Below, one piece after another: positions 1-8,744 of a stretch of 64,000 nucleotides of DNA. The notes beneath the pieces are model-generated. The model made no database searches and was not told where the DNA came from. It saw nothing but the letters and a program-made list of their open reading frames with translations. Both the position numbers and the translations under genes were made by a program. The DNA is taken from NCBI GenBank assembly GCA_902470475.1, contig CABRGT010000004.1, positions 14,504 to 78,503 of the forward strand, written 5' to 3'. The first letter of the stretch is position 1, and the number at the start of each line of letters is the position of its first letter. Origin of the DNA: an uncultured Porphyromonadaceae bacterium (lineage in GTDB: Bacteria; Bacteroidota; Bacteroidia; Bacteroidales; Muribaculaceae).

Positions 1-15
1 CCGCAAAAAAAGTAG

Positions 16-23
16 TACATTTG
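16..23 (+). promoter_or_regulatory. aroE promoter -7 element
   Basis: TACATTTG fits the Bacteroidota -7 consensus TAnnTTTG and lies 19 bases before the aroE start codon. The upstream -33 region falls outside the window. Confidence 0.55.
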
Positions 24-42
24 CAAACTGATTCAACCGCCT

Positions 43-810
43 ATGAGCAATTTAGCGCAATATGACCGACTTTACGGGCTTATCGGATATCCGCTTGGCC
101 ATTCGTTCTCGCAGAGTTTCTTCAATCAGAAATTCGAGTCGGAAGGAATCAACGCCCGCTATGTCAACTTTGAGATTCCGTCGATCGACGAACTCCGCGC
201 CATAATCGCCGCACACCCCAATATCGCGGGGTTCAACGTCACGATTCCCTATAAGGAACAGATCATAGACATGCTCGACGGTCTCGACCCGGAGACACGC
301 CGCATCGGCGCGGTGAACGTTGTAAAGGTTTTCCGCCAGCCCGACGGCAGCGTGTCGCTCAAGGGCTACAACAGCGACTACATCGGCTTCAGCGATTCGA
401 TCCGCCCGCTGCTCGATCCGGCTGTCCACGGCAAAGCCCTCATCCTCGGCACAGGAGGGGCTTCAAAAGCCGTAGCGCACGCCCTTGACAGTCTGGGCGT
501 GGAGAGTGTGCGTGTGTCGCGCACTGAAAAGCCCGGCGCCATAACCTACGCCCATGTCACACCCGAGCTTCTCGAGGATTACAAGGTTATCATCAACACT
601 ACTCCCGTAGGAATGTATCCCAATGTCGACGAATGCCCGCCACTTCCCTACGAAGCGCTCACCCCTCAGCATCTATGCTACGACCTGCTCTACAATCCGG
701 GCACGACTCTGTTCATGAAAAAGGCCGCCCAGGCAGGCGCTGTCACAAAAAACGGACTTGAAATGCTTCTTCTCCAGACCTTTGTATCCTGGAACATATG
801 GAAAAAATAG
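43..810 (+). CDS. aroE: Shikimate dehydrogenase
   Basis: Reduces 3-dehydroshikimate to shikimate with NADPH in the cytosolic aromatic amino acid pathway. The 255-residue protein has the normal family length. The shikimate-binding motif is at the N-terminus (GYPLGHSFSQ, Ser21 and Ser23), the catalytic lysine sits in NVTIPYK (Lys71) and the partner aspartate in NSDYIGF (Asp112). The nucleotide-binding glycine turn LGTGGASKA follows near residue 136. A -7 promoter element stands just upstream. It is first in a probable run with the YeiH-like and ComEC genes (gaps of 41 and 16 bases), although the three functions are unrelated. Confidence 0.95.
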   Translation: MSNLAQYDRLYGLIGYPLGHSFSQSFFNQKFESEGINARYVNFEIPSIDELRAIIAAHPNIAGFNVTIPYKEQIIDMLDGLDPETRRIGAVNVVKVFRQPDGSVSLKGYNSDYIGFSDSIRPLLDPAVHGKALILGTGGASKAVAHALDSLGVESVRVSRTEKPGAITYAHVTPELLEDYKVIINTTPVGMYPNVDECPPLPYEALTPQHLCYDLLYNPGTTLFMKKAAQAGAVTKNGLEMLLLQTFVSWNIWKK

Positions 811-851
811 AAAAGAATACGAATAACCAATCGGCACATCAATACTAAAAA

Positions 852-1799
852 ATGAAAGAATTGTCACGCGCAGTATATATTCTGCTTATAGCACTGATTC
901 TCTTCCCGCTGCCTCTGGTGGGACTTCCCAACATCTCGGCTCCCGTAGCTCTTGCAGCAGGCCTTCTGTTTGCCTTCACGCTGCACAATCCCTGCCCTAA
1001 ATTCAACAAGAAGACATCGAAATACCTCCTTCAGGTCGCCGTGGTATGCCTCGGCTTCAACATGAATCTGCAAGAATCACTCAAAAGCGGCTCGGAGGGC
1101 ATGATGTTCACCGTAGTCTCTGTGATAGGGGTGATGGCTTTCGGCGTGACCCTCGGCTACTGGATGCACATCAACCGCAAGACGGCCTATCTGATCTCCT
1201 CGGGTACAGCGATCTGCGGCGGCAGCGCCATCGCAGCCGTCGGCCCGGTGGTGAAGGCCGACAGCAACGAGATGGGAGTAGCACTCGGCGTCATATTCAT
1301 TCTCAATTCCATAGCTCTGTTCATCTTCCCGCCGCTGGGACATATGTTCGACATGTCTCAGACACAGTTCGGTACCTGGGCGGCAATAGCCATCCACGAC
1401 ACTTCGTCTGTGGTCGGCGCCGGCGAGATATACGGCGAGACGGCCCTGCAGACAGCCACACTGATCAAACTGACCCGCGCGCTGTGGATCATTCCGCTGG
1501 CATTCGCCACCATGTTCATCTTCCGCGACAAGACCGGCAAGATTTCCATTCCCTGGTTCATCTTTATCTTCGTGGGCGCCATGATCGTCAACACTTATGT
1601 CTCTCTTCCGGCATGGTTCGTTGATTCCATGGTATGGATCGCACGACGCGGCATGGTGGTGACACTATTCATGATCGGCGCATCGCTGTCCCTGGGCATG
1701 ATCAAGTCGGTAGGTATCAAGCCTCTTCTGCTGGCCGTCGCCCTATGGATCATTATCAGCATCACAAGCCTCTTTGTAGTCGTGGAGACGGTCTCATGA
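852..1799 (+). CDS. YeiH family (UPF0324) membrane transporter
   Basis: A 315-residue integral membrane protein of about nine to ten hydrophobic segments, matching the YeiH/UPF0324 family often annotated as putative sulfate exporters. Recognisable family features are the central SSGTAICGGSAIAA stretch (about residues 116-129) and the following AIHDTSSVVGAG motif. Transport direction and substrate are inferred from annotation habits for the family and cannot be read from the sequence. It lies between aroE and comEC on the same strand and has no separate promoter that I can see. Confidence 0.85.
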   Translation: MKELSRAVYILLIALILFPLPLVGLPNISAPVALAAGLLFAFTLHNPCPKFNKKTSKYLLQVAVVCLGFNMNLQESLKSGSEGMMFTVVSVIGVMAFGVTLGYWMHINRKTAYLISSGTAICGGSAIAAVGPVVKADSNEMGVALGVIFILNSIALFIFPPLGHMFDMSQTQFGTWAAIAIHDTSSVVGAGEIYGETALQTATLIKLTRALWIIPLAFATMFIFRDKTGKISIPWFIFIFVGAMIVNTYVSLPAWFVDSMVWIARRGMVVTLFMIGASLSLGMIKSVGIKPLLLAVALWIIISITSLFVVVETVS

Positions 1800-1815
1800 C
1801 CGGCAATCAATCCCA

Positions 1816-3714
1816 ATGAAGGCTCTGCTTGTCAAAGTGCCCGCGCTACTGCCGCTCATCGGTCTGTGCGCGGGCATTCTGATATGGTGGAACTTCTTCA
1901 GCAATGTGCCACGGGCCGAGGAGTCGCTCACCGACGGATCCACACATGTGTATTGCGGATCCGTCATAGAATCGGAAGGCACACCCGAAAGTATCCGGCT
2001 TATACTTGAAATAGATTCGGCCGACATGCTGCCCGTCACTCCGTTCCGGGCCGAAATAGGATCTGTGGCAGGCGGAATTTTTCCGACTCCCGGAGAGCAC
2101 TTCCAAGGAAATCTAACTCTGCGTGATGCCACCGTATGGGACGACCTCGGCACAGACGGCTACATGGAATCGTACTATCGCCGCAAGAATATCGCCGCCA
2201 CCGCATATGCTGCCGAAAACGATCTGCGCGCCACCGGTGTCGACAGCCGCCTGCGCCATACGCTGCACGGATATCGCGAGTGGTTAGTGACCCGGCTGGC
2301 CCATAGCGGGATCAGCGACCGCACTTTCGCCCTGCTGGCAGCCATAATCACGGGCTACGACGACGAACTGCCGACAGAACTTGCCGATAACTTCCGGGCG
2401 ATAGGTATAGCTCACATACTGGCCCTTAGCGGGTTCCACGTCGGATTCATCATTCTGCTGGTGTCTCTTATCCTGTATCCGATGCGGGCGATATATCGGT
2501 TGCGTCGCCTGCGGCTCGTACTGACTGTCATCCTCATATGGATCTACGCTGCAGTGGTCGGACTGCCGCTGTCGGTAGTCAGAGCCGTGATCATGGCCTC
2601 GGTATATACCCTGGGGCTGGCATTCGGACGCAACACCAATCCGTATAATTCCCTATGCGTGGCCCTGCTGATTATTCTTGTCATATGGCCGACGAGTCTG
2701 TTCTCAGCAGGCCTTCAACTGTCAGTAGCCGCCGTGCTTGGCATCCTTGCCTTCGCAAGTGCTCTCAATCGGGTGGCGCCGCGCAACCGCATAGGCTACA
2801 ACATCATGGCAGCCGTCGCCGTATCAGTCGCCGCATTCATCGGTACGATTCCGCTTACCGTCCTATACTTTCACAAGCTGCCCGTACTATTCCTTCTGAG
2901 CAACCTGCTGGCTACAGCCATGATGCCGCTATGGATGGCCGGGGGAATACTGCTGATAGCATCGTCAGCGGCCGGCCTTTCCCACACCTGGGTAGCCACC
3001 TTCATGGACCGGCTGACAGACTTCGCCTCGGCCGCCGTCGACCGGATAGCCGCTATCGAATGGTCCGAGATCACCGACATATATATCGAACCGTGGTTCG
3101 CAGCCGCCGCACTGGTCTCCGTAACCGTGCTCGGTATCGCAACACACCGGCGCACGCGCGGCGCATGGATAGGTGCCGGCATTGCCCTCGCCGTAGTTGC
3201 TGCGATATACCCGCTCTCGGCTCCCGCCAGGGCCGCGACCGACATCGTGCTCGTGCGCGCCGCCAACACTACCGCAATAGTATGTACCGACGGGCGGCAG
3301 TGCGCTGTGATCCACACAGGAGCCGACCGCAGCCACCGGACGCTTGCCCGGCGGCTGACGCAGCGGCTAAGCCGTTTTGCAGCAACCAACGGAATAGACA
3401 CCCTGATGTTTCCGGAAAAAGACTTTGCAATCGGGCGCCTGTCACGCACGGGAGAAATCATCACGGCCGGCACAAAGACCCTGGCCATACCTTCCCGTTC
3501 GGCCTCGTGCGACACCTCTCGTGTCGACTATCTCTTACTCGGCTCCCGCTTCCGCGGCAAGTTGGAAAAATTTCTGACACACTGCTATCCGGATACGATC
3601 GTACTCGGGGCCGAACTGTCGCGCCGCCGCGCACGTCAGTATGCCGACACAGCTACAGCCCGCGGTATTCCCGTCATTGATCTTTACGAAAGTTCGTCCG
3701 GGACAGCCCGATAG
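1816..3714 (+). CDS. comEC: ComEC/Rec2-family DNA uptake channel
   Basis: Inner-membrane protein of 632 residues resembling ComEC/Rec2, the channel that passes single-stranded DNA into the cytoplasm during natural transformation. The N-terminal DUF4131-like soluble region covers roughly residues 30-160. The competence domain with many membrane spans follows (about 180-450, with the family motif ALSGFHVGFI). The C-terminal part (about 475-632) looks like a worn metallo-beta-lactamase fold, and no HxHxDH metal motif is visible. The 3' end overlaps the convergent gene at 3684-4190 by 31 bases. Whether the host is competent is not known from this window. Confidence 0.85.
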   Translation: MKALLVKVPALLPLIGLCAGILIWWNFFSNVPRAEESLTDGSTHVYCGSVIESEGTPESIRLILEIDSADMLPVTPFRAEIGSVAGGIFPTPGEHFQGNLTLRDATVWDDLGTDGYMESYYRRKNIAATAYAAENDLRATGVDSRLRHTLHGYREWLVTRLAHSGISDRTFALLAAIITGYDDELPTELADNFRAIGIAHILALSGFHVGFIILLVSLILYPMRAIYRLRRLRLVLTVILIWIYAAVVGLPLSVVRAVIMASVYTLGLAFGRNTNPYNSLCVALLIILVIWPTSLFSAGLQLSVAAVLGILAFASALNRVAPRNRIGYNIMAAVAVSVAAFIGTIPLTVLYFHKLPVLFLLSNLLATAMMPLWMAGGILLIASSAAGLSHTWVATFMDRLTDFASAAVDRIAAIEWSEITDIYIEPWFAAAALVSVTVLGIATHRRTRGAWIGAGIALAVVAAIYPLSAPARAATDIVLVRAANTTAIVCTDGRQCAVIHTGADRSHRTLARRLTQRLSRFAATNGIDTLMFPEKDFAIGRLSRTGEIITAGTKTLAIPSRSASCDTSRVDYLLLGSRFRGKLEKFLTHCYPDTIVLGAELSRRRARQYADTATARGIPVIDLYESSSGTAR

Positions 3715-4190
3715 ATGGCAGCGCAGACTTCGTCGCCGAGCATCCGACGTGGCACAATCACAAGCTGCCGGCAGCGGTCGACGATGCGGATCAGACCGTC
3801 CGACTCATTCACCGAACACAGCGCATCGAGCGACACGGACGTAATTTCCGCTTCTTTATCGTCATATAGGCGCAGACATCCGTCGGCGATTTCGGCTGCC
3901 GACACGGCCGTAAGCCGCACGGTCTCCGGACGCATCGCTTCCGACAACACCGTCAGAGTCATGGACAGAGGATAGACTATGAGCAGAAGCATGAATCCGA
4001 CTATAGCCACGCGAAGATCGGTTGCGAAACCGGCAGCTACCACGATCAGGGCTACGAGTGCAAGCCACCATAGGCTCCAGAGTTTCCGGCGGAGTATAGC
4101 ACTGAAATAGGCTGCCACAAGCCGGCGCCGGAGTGCGTCGGCTGTGGCAGCCTTATCTTTGTCTATGTCCTTGGGGCGGACTTCAGTCAT
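3684..4190 (-). CDS. Small two-span membrane protein, YcxB-like C-terminus
   Basis: A 168-residue protein with a charged N-terminus, two adjacent membrane segments (about residues 37-57 and 60-82) and a soluble C-terminal domain of some 80 residues. That domain resembles the tail of YcxB-like proteins (a beta-rich stretch ending in IVPRRML); this likeness is weak and only suggestive. The start codon lies two bases after the stop of the M3 peptidase gene, so the two are almost certainly cotranscribed. Its 3' end runs 31 bases into the convergent comEC. I do not assign a function. Confidence 0.7.
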   Translation of the reverse strand: MTEVRPKDIDKDKAATADALRRRLVAAYFSAILRRKLWSLWWLALVALIVVAAGFATDLRVAIVGFMLLLIVYPLSMTLTVLSEAMRPETVRLTAVSAAEIADGCLRLYDDKEAEITSVSLDALCSVNESDGLIRIVDRCRQLVIVPRRMLGDEVCAAIYRAVPDELS

Positions 4191-4192
4191 GG

Positions 4193-6277
4193 TTATTTCC
4201 TGATGCCGTCGCGCTCAAGCAGCGCATCGATACGCGGCTCGCGGCCACGGAAACGGCGGTAGAGTTCGGCTGGATCTTCCGTACCGCCGCGCTCGAGAAT
4301 GTTGGTACGGAAACTATCGGCCGTGGCAGGGTCGAATATGCCATTTTCCTTGAACAGCGAGAAGGCGTCGGCATCGAGCACCTCGGCCCACTTGTAGCTA
4401 TAATATCCTGCGGCATATCCACCTGCGAATATATGGCTGAACTGCGGCGAGGTCAAGGCTCCGGCGACAGGTTCGAAGATCTTAACCGGCTCGACGGCGG
4501 CAGCCTCGAATGCGACGGCGTCATCGACGGGAGCCTTGGCGGTGTGCCATGCCATGTCAAGATATCCGAACATGAGCTGGCGCATGCAGGCATAGGCCGC
4601 ACCGTACTGCTGCGAGGCTATCAGACGCGAGATCAGTTCGGCCGGAATGGGTTCGCCGGTCTGGTAGTGGCGTGCGAAACCGTCAAGGAATTCCTTTTCG
4701 GTCAGATAATTCTCATTGAACTGTGAGGGAAGTTCCACAAAATCACGGTACACCGCCGTGCCGGACAGCGAGCTGTAATGAGCTTTGGTAAGCAGACCGT
4801 GCAGGGCGTGGCCGAACTCATGCAGGAAAGTCTCCACTTCATAAGGAGTCAGCAGCGAAGGAGTGTCGGCCGTAGGCTTGGTGAAGTTCATCACGATCGA
4901 CACGACGGGACGATGGTCGACTCCCTGGCCGTCGACAAACTGATCGGCGAAGCCTGTCATCCATGCGCCGGGGCGCTTCGATGCGCGGGGGAAGAAGTCG
5001 GTGTAAATCACTCCGATGAAATTGCCCCGGGCATCAGTGACGTCGAAGGCTTTCACGTCGGGATGGTAGACCTGAATCTTGTCGTTGGGAGTGAATTTGA
5101 GACCGTAGAGGCGTGTGGCAAGGCCGAACACGCCGTCGATTACATTGTTGAGTTCAAAATACGGACGCAGCTCCTCTTCGTTGAAATTATAGTTGGCAGC
5201 CTTGTATTTGTTGGCGTAATACGAATAGTCCCAGGGCTTGATCTCGAACGGTGCACCCTCAAGTTCAGTGGCAAAGTCGTTCAGAGCCGCCATTTCGGCC
5301 TGCATCGGACCGGTATATGCCTCGCGCAGACGGTCAAGCAGATCGTATACTCCTGCGGGATTCTTGGCCATGGTGCGCTGCAGCGAGTGTGCGGCGTAAG
5401 TCTCGGCGCCAAGCAGATTGGCGATCTGGCGGCGCAGTTCGGCGATGCGCTTGAGGATCTCCACATTATTATATTCGCCGGACGTGTTGCGGCCGGAATA
5501 CAGACGCCACATCTTCTCGCGCAGGTCGCGGCGCGAAGAATATTTCATGAAAGCCATGTAGACAGGCTGATCGAGGGTGAAGAGATATTCGCCCCGGCGT
5601 CCCTTTGCGGCCGCAGCATCGCGGGCCGCGGCTACCGAACTTTCGGGCAGCCCCTCGAGATCGGCTTCGGTGAGCCATATTTCATATGTGGGCAGCTCCT
5701 TGAGCACGTTCTGGCCGAACTGGGTAGTAAGCTTCGATAATTCGGCCGACAACCGACGGTAGGTCTCGCGATCGTCGCCCTGCAGGTTCGAGCCGTTGAG
5801 CGCGAATGAGTCATAGGTCTTCTGCAGAAGCATCTGCTGCTCGGGATTGAGCGCGAGACTTTCGCGGGCATCCCACACAGCCTTGACGCGCTGCCACAGA
5901 CCCTCGTTGAGGATAATGGATGTTGAATAATCGCTGAGCTTGTCGGATGCGGTGATCGATATGGCCATCATCTCGTCATCGGCGTTGGCCGACAGAAGCG
6001 GGAAGAACACGTTGAGCACGCGGTTGAGATCCGCGCCGCTGGCTTCGAGCGCTTCTATGGTGTTGGCAAAAGTCGGAGCCTCGGGATTGTTCACTATCGC
6101 ATCTATCTCGGCGCGCGCAAGTTCGATGCCGCGGTCAATCGCGGGCTCCCACTGAGAGTTGTCGATCGACTCGAACGGCGGGGTCGAATGCACGGTGTTG
6201 AATTCTTCAAAAAATACATTTTGAGCGTTTGACATAACTGCTGCAAAAATTAATAAGGCGGATAATATATAACGCAT
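4193..6277 (-). CDS. Exported M3-family zinc peptidase (Dcp/oligopeptidase A type)
   Basis: A 694-residue metallopeptidase of the thimet/Dcp family, which cleaves short peptides, often removing C-terminal dipeptides. The active site is plain: HEFGH at 486-490 supplies two zinc ligands and the base, and Glu515 in RDFVELPSQ is the third ligand. A cleavable signal peptide (residues 1 to about 18, ending SNAQ) predicts a periplasmic location, unlike the cytosolic E. coli relatives. Length is normal for the family. It is first in a two-gene operon with the small membrane protein and is divergent from the SulP gene, sharing an interlocked promoter region. Confidence 0.93.
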   Translation of the reverse strand: MRYILSALLIFAAVMSNAQNVFFEEFNTVHSTPPFESIDNSQWEPAIDRGIELARAEIDAIVNNPEAPTFANTIEALEASGADLNRVLNVFFPLLSANADDEMMAISITASDKLSDYSTSIILNEGLWQRVKAVWDARESLALNPEQQMLLQKTYDSFALNGSNLQGDDRETYRRLSAELSKLTTQFGQNVLKELPTYEIWLTEADLEGLPESSVAAARDAAAAKGRRGEYLFTLDQPVYMAFMKYSSRRDLREKMWRLYSGRNTSGEYNNVEILKRIAELRRQIANLLGAETYAAHSLQRTMAKNPAGVYDLLDRLREAYTGPMQAEMAALNDFATELEGAPFEIKPWDYSYYANKYKAANYNFNEEELRPYFELNNVIDGVFGLATRLYGLKFTPNDKIQVYHPDVKAFDVTDARGNFIGVIYTDFFPRASKRPGAWMTGFADQFVDGQGVDHRPVVSIVMNFTKPTADTPSLLTPYEVETFLHEFGHALHGLLTKAHYSSLSGTAVYRDFVELPSQFNENYLTEKEFLDGFARHYQTGEPIPAELISRLIASQQYGAAYACMRQLMFGYLDMAWHTAKAPVDDAVAFEAAAVEPVKIFEPVAGALTSPQFSHIFAGGYAAGYYSYKWAEVLDADAFSLFKENGIFDPATADSFRTNILERGGTEDPAELYRRFRGREPRIDALLERDGIRK

Positions 6278-6338
6278 TTTATATAATTGTGGATAATTAT
6301 CAGGTCATGAATGAGCGGCTGGCGCCCGGTACGACACG

Positions 6339-6385
6339 CAAAGTTAGGCAAAATTTTCATATTTTGAAAATTAGCCGTAACTTTG
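6339..6385. promoter_or_regulatory. Interlocked divergent promoters, M3 peptidase and SulP
   Basis: The minus-strand promoter has its -7 box TAACTTTG at 6339-6346 and a TTTC -33-like element at 6366-6369. The plus-strand promoter has TTTC at 6355-6358 and TAACTTTG at 6378-6385. Both spacers are 19 bases. The -33 element of each lies inside the spacer of the other, and the whole 47-bp block is an imperfect palindrome. Confidence 0.7.
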
Positions 6386-6437
6386 CACCCGATTTCAATA
6401 GAACAACATATTTTTCTAAGTAAAAAAGCATCACATT

Positions 6438-8147
6438 ATGAGTATTACAGGAGCTCTCAACCTGCGCCCCAAACTCTGGAGCGCATTGAGCAACTACTCC
6501 GTCGACCGCCTGCGCGAGGATGTCATAGCCGGCATTGTGGTCGGCATCGTGGCTCTGCCGCTTGCCATCGCATTCGGCATCGCATCGGGCGTCAGCCCCA
6601 CGATAGGCCTCGTCACAGCTATAATCGGCGGATTCATGGTCTCGTTTTTCGGTGGCTGCTCGGTACAGATCGGCGGCCCCACGGGCGCTTTCATCGTCAT
6701 CGTATACAACATCATCGCCCAGTTCGGTCTCACCGGCCTCGCCGTGGCCACGGTCATGGCGGGCATCATACTGGTCATGATGGGTCTGTTCCGTCTCGGC
6801 ACGGTCATAAAATTCATTCCCTACCCGATTGTAGTAGGCTTCACAGCCGGTATCGCGCTGACTATCTTCTCTACCCAGATCAATGACTTCCTTGGACTCG
6901 GCCTGACGGATATCCCCGGACAGTTCCTCCCTAAATGGGGCCTGTACTTGCGCAGCCTGGCATCCGTTGACATCGCCACAGTAGCCACCGGCCTTGTGTC
7001 GCTTGGAATCATAATCGGCGCGCCGTTCATATCCAAGAAACTTCCCGGCGCCCTGCTTGCCATAATCATTGTCACAGCCGCCTCGTGGGCTCTGTCGGCG
7101 TTCACTGACTGGTTCCACGTCGAGACGATCGGCGACCGTTTCGGCGACATGCCCACCGACATACCGCGCCCGCATGCTTTCGTGCTCGACATGGCCACGA
7201 TCAACATGCTGTTGCCCTCGGCATTCACCATCGCCGTGCTGGGCGCCATCGAGTCGCTGCTGTCGGCGACCGTGGCCGACGGCGTCACCGGCTCACGCAC
7301 CAATTCCAACACCGAGCTCATAGGCCAGGGCATCGCCAACATTACCGTTCCGTTCTTCGGCGGCATACCTGTCACAGGCGCCATCGCCCGCACCATGACC
7401 AATATTACCAATGGCGGACGCACTCCCGTGGCCGGCATTGTACACGCACTGGTGCTCCTGCTCATATTCCTGTTCATGATGCCGCTGATCAATTATATAC
7501 CCATGGCCTGCCTTGCCGCAGTGCTCATAATCACGGCATACAACATGAGCGGCTGGCGCACCATCATCGGAATATTCCATGCTCCGAAAAGCGACATATC
7601 TGTACTGCTCGTCACTTTCTTCCTTACCGTGATCTTCGACCTTACCATTGCCATAGAGATCGGTCTGCTGCTGGCCGTGGTCCTGTTCCTGCGCCGCGTA
7701 ATGGAAAACACCGAAGTAAAAGCCTATTCCGGACAGCTCGATGTGAACGAAGGCACCGACAGCCCCAACCATGAGGTTCTCGACGTAGCCAAGGGCGTCA
7801 GCGTCTATGAGATCGACGGTCCGTTCTTCTTCGGAATAGCAACCAAATTCGACGAACTGATGCGCTCGACCATGCACGACAAGCCCGTAGTGCGCATAAT
7901 CCGTATGCGCAAGGTTGCCTTTGTTGACGCCACCGCACTACACAATCTTGAAATACTGATCAAGTCGTCGCAGAACGAAGGCATACATATAGTATTGTCG
8001 GGCGTCCGTCCCAACGTGCGTGAATCGCTCGAGCATGCCGGCATAGACACCCTCATTGGCCGCGATCACATATGCGACCACATCACAAAAGCCGTCGTAA
8101 TGGCCAACGCAATCGCCAATCAGATAAACGCAAATAAAAAGGTTTAA
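6438..8147 (+). CDS. SulP-family anion transporter with STAS domain
   Basis: A 569-residue SulP/SLC26-type permease. About residues 20-410 form the membrane core with many hydrophobic spans; GGPTGAFIVIVYNI is the characteristic SulP signature in the third span region. The last 120 or so residues form a cytosolic STAS domain. The family moves sulfate, bicarbonate or dicarboxylates. The substrate is not decided by the sequence; bicarbonate is worth considering because a beta-carbonic anhydrase lies elsewhere in the window, although 20 kb away. Transcribed alone from the divergent promoter pair with the M3 peptidase. Confidence 0.93.
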   Translation: MSITGALNLRPKLWSALSNYSVDRLREDVIAGIVVGIVALPLAIAFGIASGVSPTIGLVTAIIGGFMVSFFGGCSVQIGGPTGAFIVIVYNIIAQFGLTGLAVATVMAGIILVMMGLFRLGTVIKFIPYPIVVGFTAGIALTIFSTQINDFLGLGLTDIPGQFLPKWGLYLRSLASVDIATVATGLVSLGIIIGAPFISKKLPGALLAIIIVTAASWALSAFTDWFHVETIGDRFGDMPTDIPRPHAFVLDMATINMLLPSAFTIAVLGAIESLLSATVADGVTGSRTNSNTELIGQGIANITVPFFGGIPVTGAIARTMTNITNGGRTPVAGIVHALVLLLIFLFMMPLINYIPMACLAAVLIITAYNMSGWRTIIGIFHAPKSDISVLLVTFFLTVIFDLTIAIEIGLLLAVVLFLRRVMENTEVKAYSGQLDVNEGTDSPNHEVLDVAKGVSVYEIDGPFFFGIATKFDELMRSTMHDKPVVRIIRMRKVAFVDATALHNLEILIKSSQNEGIHIVLSGVRPNVRESLEHAGIDTLIGRDHICDHITKAVVMANAIANQINANKKV

Positions 8148-8277
8148 TTAATAAATTATTTTTAACAATTGTGGCAACGCGTTGATATACCGCTATTTAC
8201 AAGTTTAAATATCAAAATGTCGCCATTATGAGCCGAAAATAGTCATAAAAATATTTTTTTGTTAGAAAATAAAGCTA

Positions 8278-8285
8278 TAACTTTG
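8278..8285 (+). promoter_or_regulatory. -7 promoter element of the small lipoprotein gene
   Basis: TAACTTTG, 53 bases before the start codon at 8339. A T-tract ending in TTTG at 8258-8261 lies upstream but with a short 16-base spacing. The rest of 8148-8338 is AT-rich and holds no gene I can support. Confidence 0.6.
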
Positions 8286-8338
8286 TGACGTTTTTGAAGC
8301 ACTAAACAATTGTTTAACTATTTTAATCAAAAAAGAAA

Positions 8339-8575
8339 ATGAAAAAGTTACTTCTTTTACTTGCTGTAGCTTTCAGCGCATCGCTCTTCGCTTGCGGTGG
8401 TGACAAGAACGCCGAAGCTAATGACTCAACCGCATGCAAGGACAGCTGCCCCGCAACTGAGGCTCCCGCTCCCGAAGCTGCTCCCGCTACTGAAGCTGAA
8501 GCTACCGACAGCGCTGCTCCTGCTGAAGCTGAGGCCGCTCCCGCTGAAGCTGCTCCCGCAGAAGCTGCAAAATAA
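8339..8575 (+). CDS. Small Ala/Pro/Glu-rich lipoprotein
   Basis: A 78-residue protein. It begins with a lipoprotein signal peptide whose lipobox ends at Cys19 (SLFAC), followed by a polar linker with two more cysteines (residues 34 and 38) and then a low-complexity tail built from APAEA-type units. The mature part is acidic and almost certainly unstructured. No enzymatic domain is possible at this size. It has its own -7 promoter element and a terminator-like hairpin downstream, so it is a single-gene unit. The function is unknown; a surface or periplasmic spacer is one guess. The repeated GCTGAAGCTGCTCCC-type codons could vary in number by slippage. Confidence 0.8.
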   Translation: MKKLLLLLAVAFSASLFACGGDKNAEANDSTACKDSCPATEAPAPEAAPATEAEATDSAAPAEAEAAPAEAAPAEAAK

Positions 8576-8600
8576 GTTTAGCTTACAGGAAAAAGTAAAA

Positions 8601-8631
8601 GTCGACCATCAGGCCGGCTTTTCTTTTTTAT
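8601..8631 (+). terminator. Terminator-like hairpin after the small lipoprotein gene
   Basis: Imperfect stem (GTCGACC with GGCCGGC, one mismatch and one wobble) closed by ATCA and followed by a T-rich run at 8619-8631. Confidence 0.55.
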
Positions 8632-8713
8632 ATAAGGATGATATTACCGCTGATGAACTTCCGACAGGCCGCGCGGGTCTGCATCGAATGAGCGAACATT
8701 TTTAACAAAGAGG

Positions 8714-8744
8714 TTGTTAATTCTAAAAATTATTATTAACTTTG
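8714..8744 (+). promoter_or_regulatory. rho promoter
   Basis: TTG at 8714-8716, a 20-base spacer and a TAACTTTG -7 box at 8737-8744. Transcription from here would give rho an untranslated leader of roughly 200 bases. Confidence 0.65.

Noticed and set aside
2655..3680. A 341-codon Arg/His-rich frame on the plus strand
   Set aside because: Out-of-frame reading of comEC; very high Arg/His content is typical of shadow frames in GC-rich DNA.
4778..5740. A 320-codon open frame on the plus strand
   Set aside because: Shadow of the M3 peptidase gene, which has an intact active site on the other strand.
8460..8575. Short tandem repeats considered as a CRISPR-like or satellite array
   Set aside because: They are in-frame codon repeats of the lipoprotein tail, without spacers.
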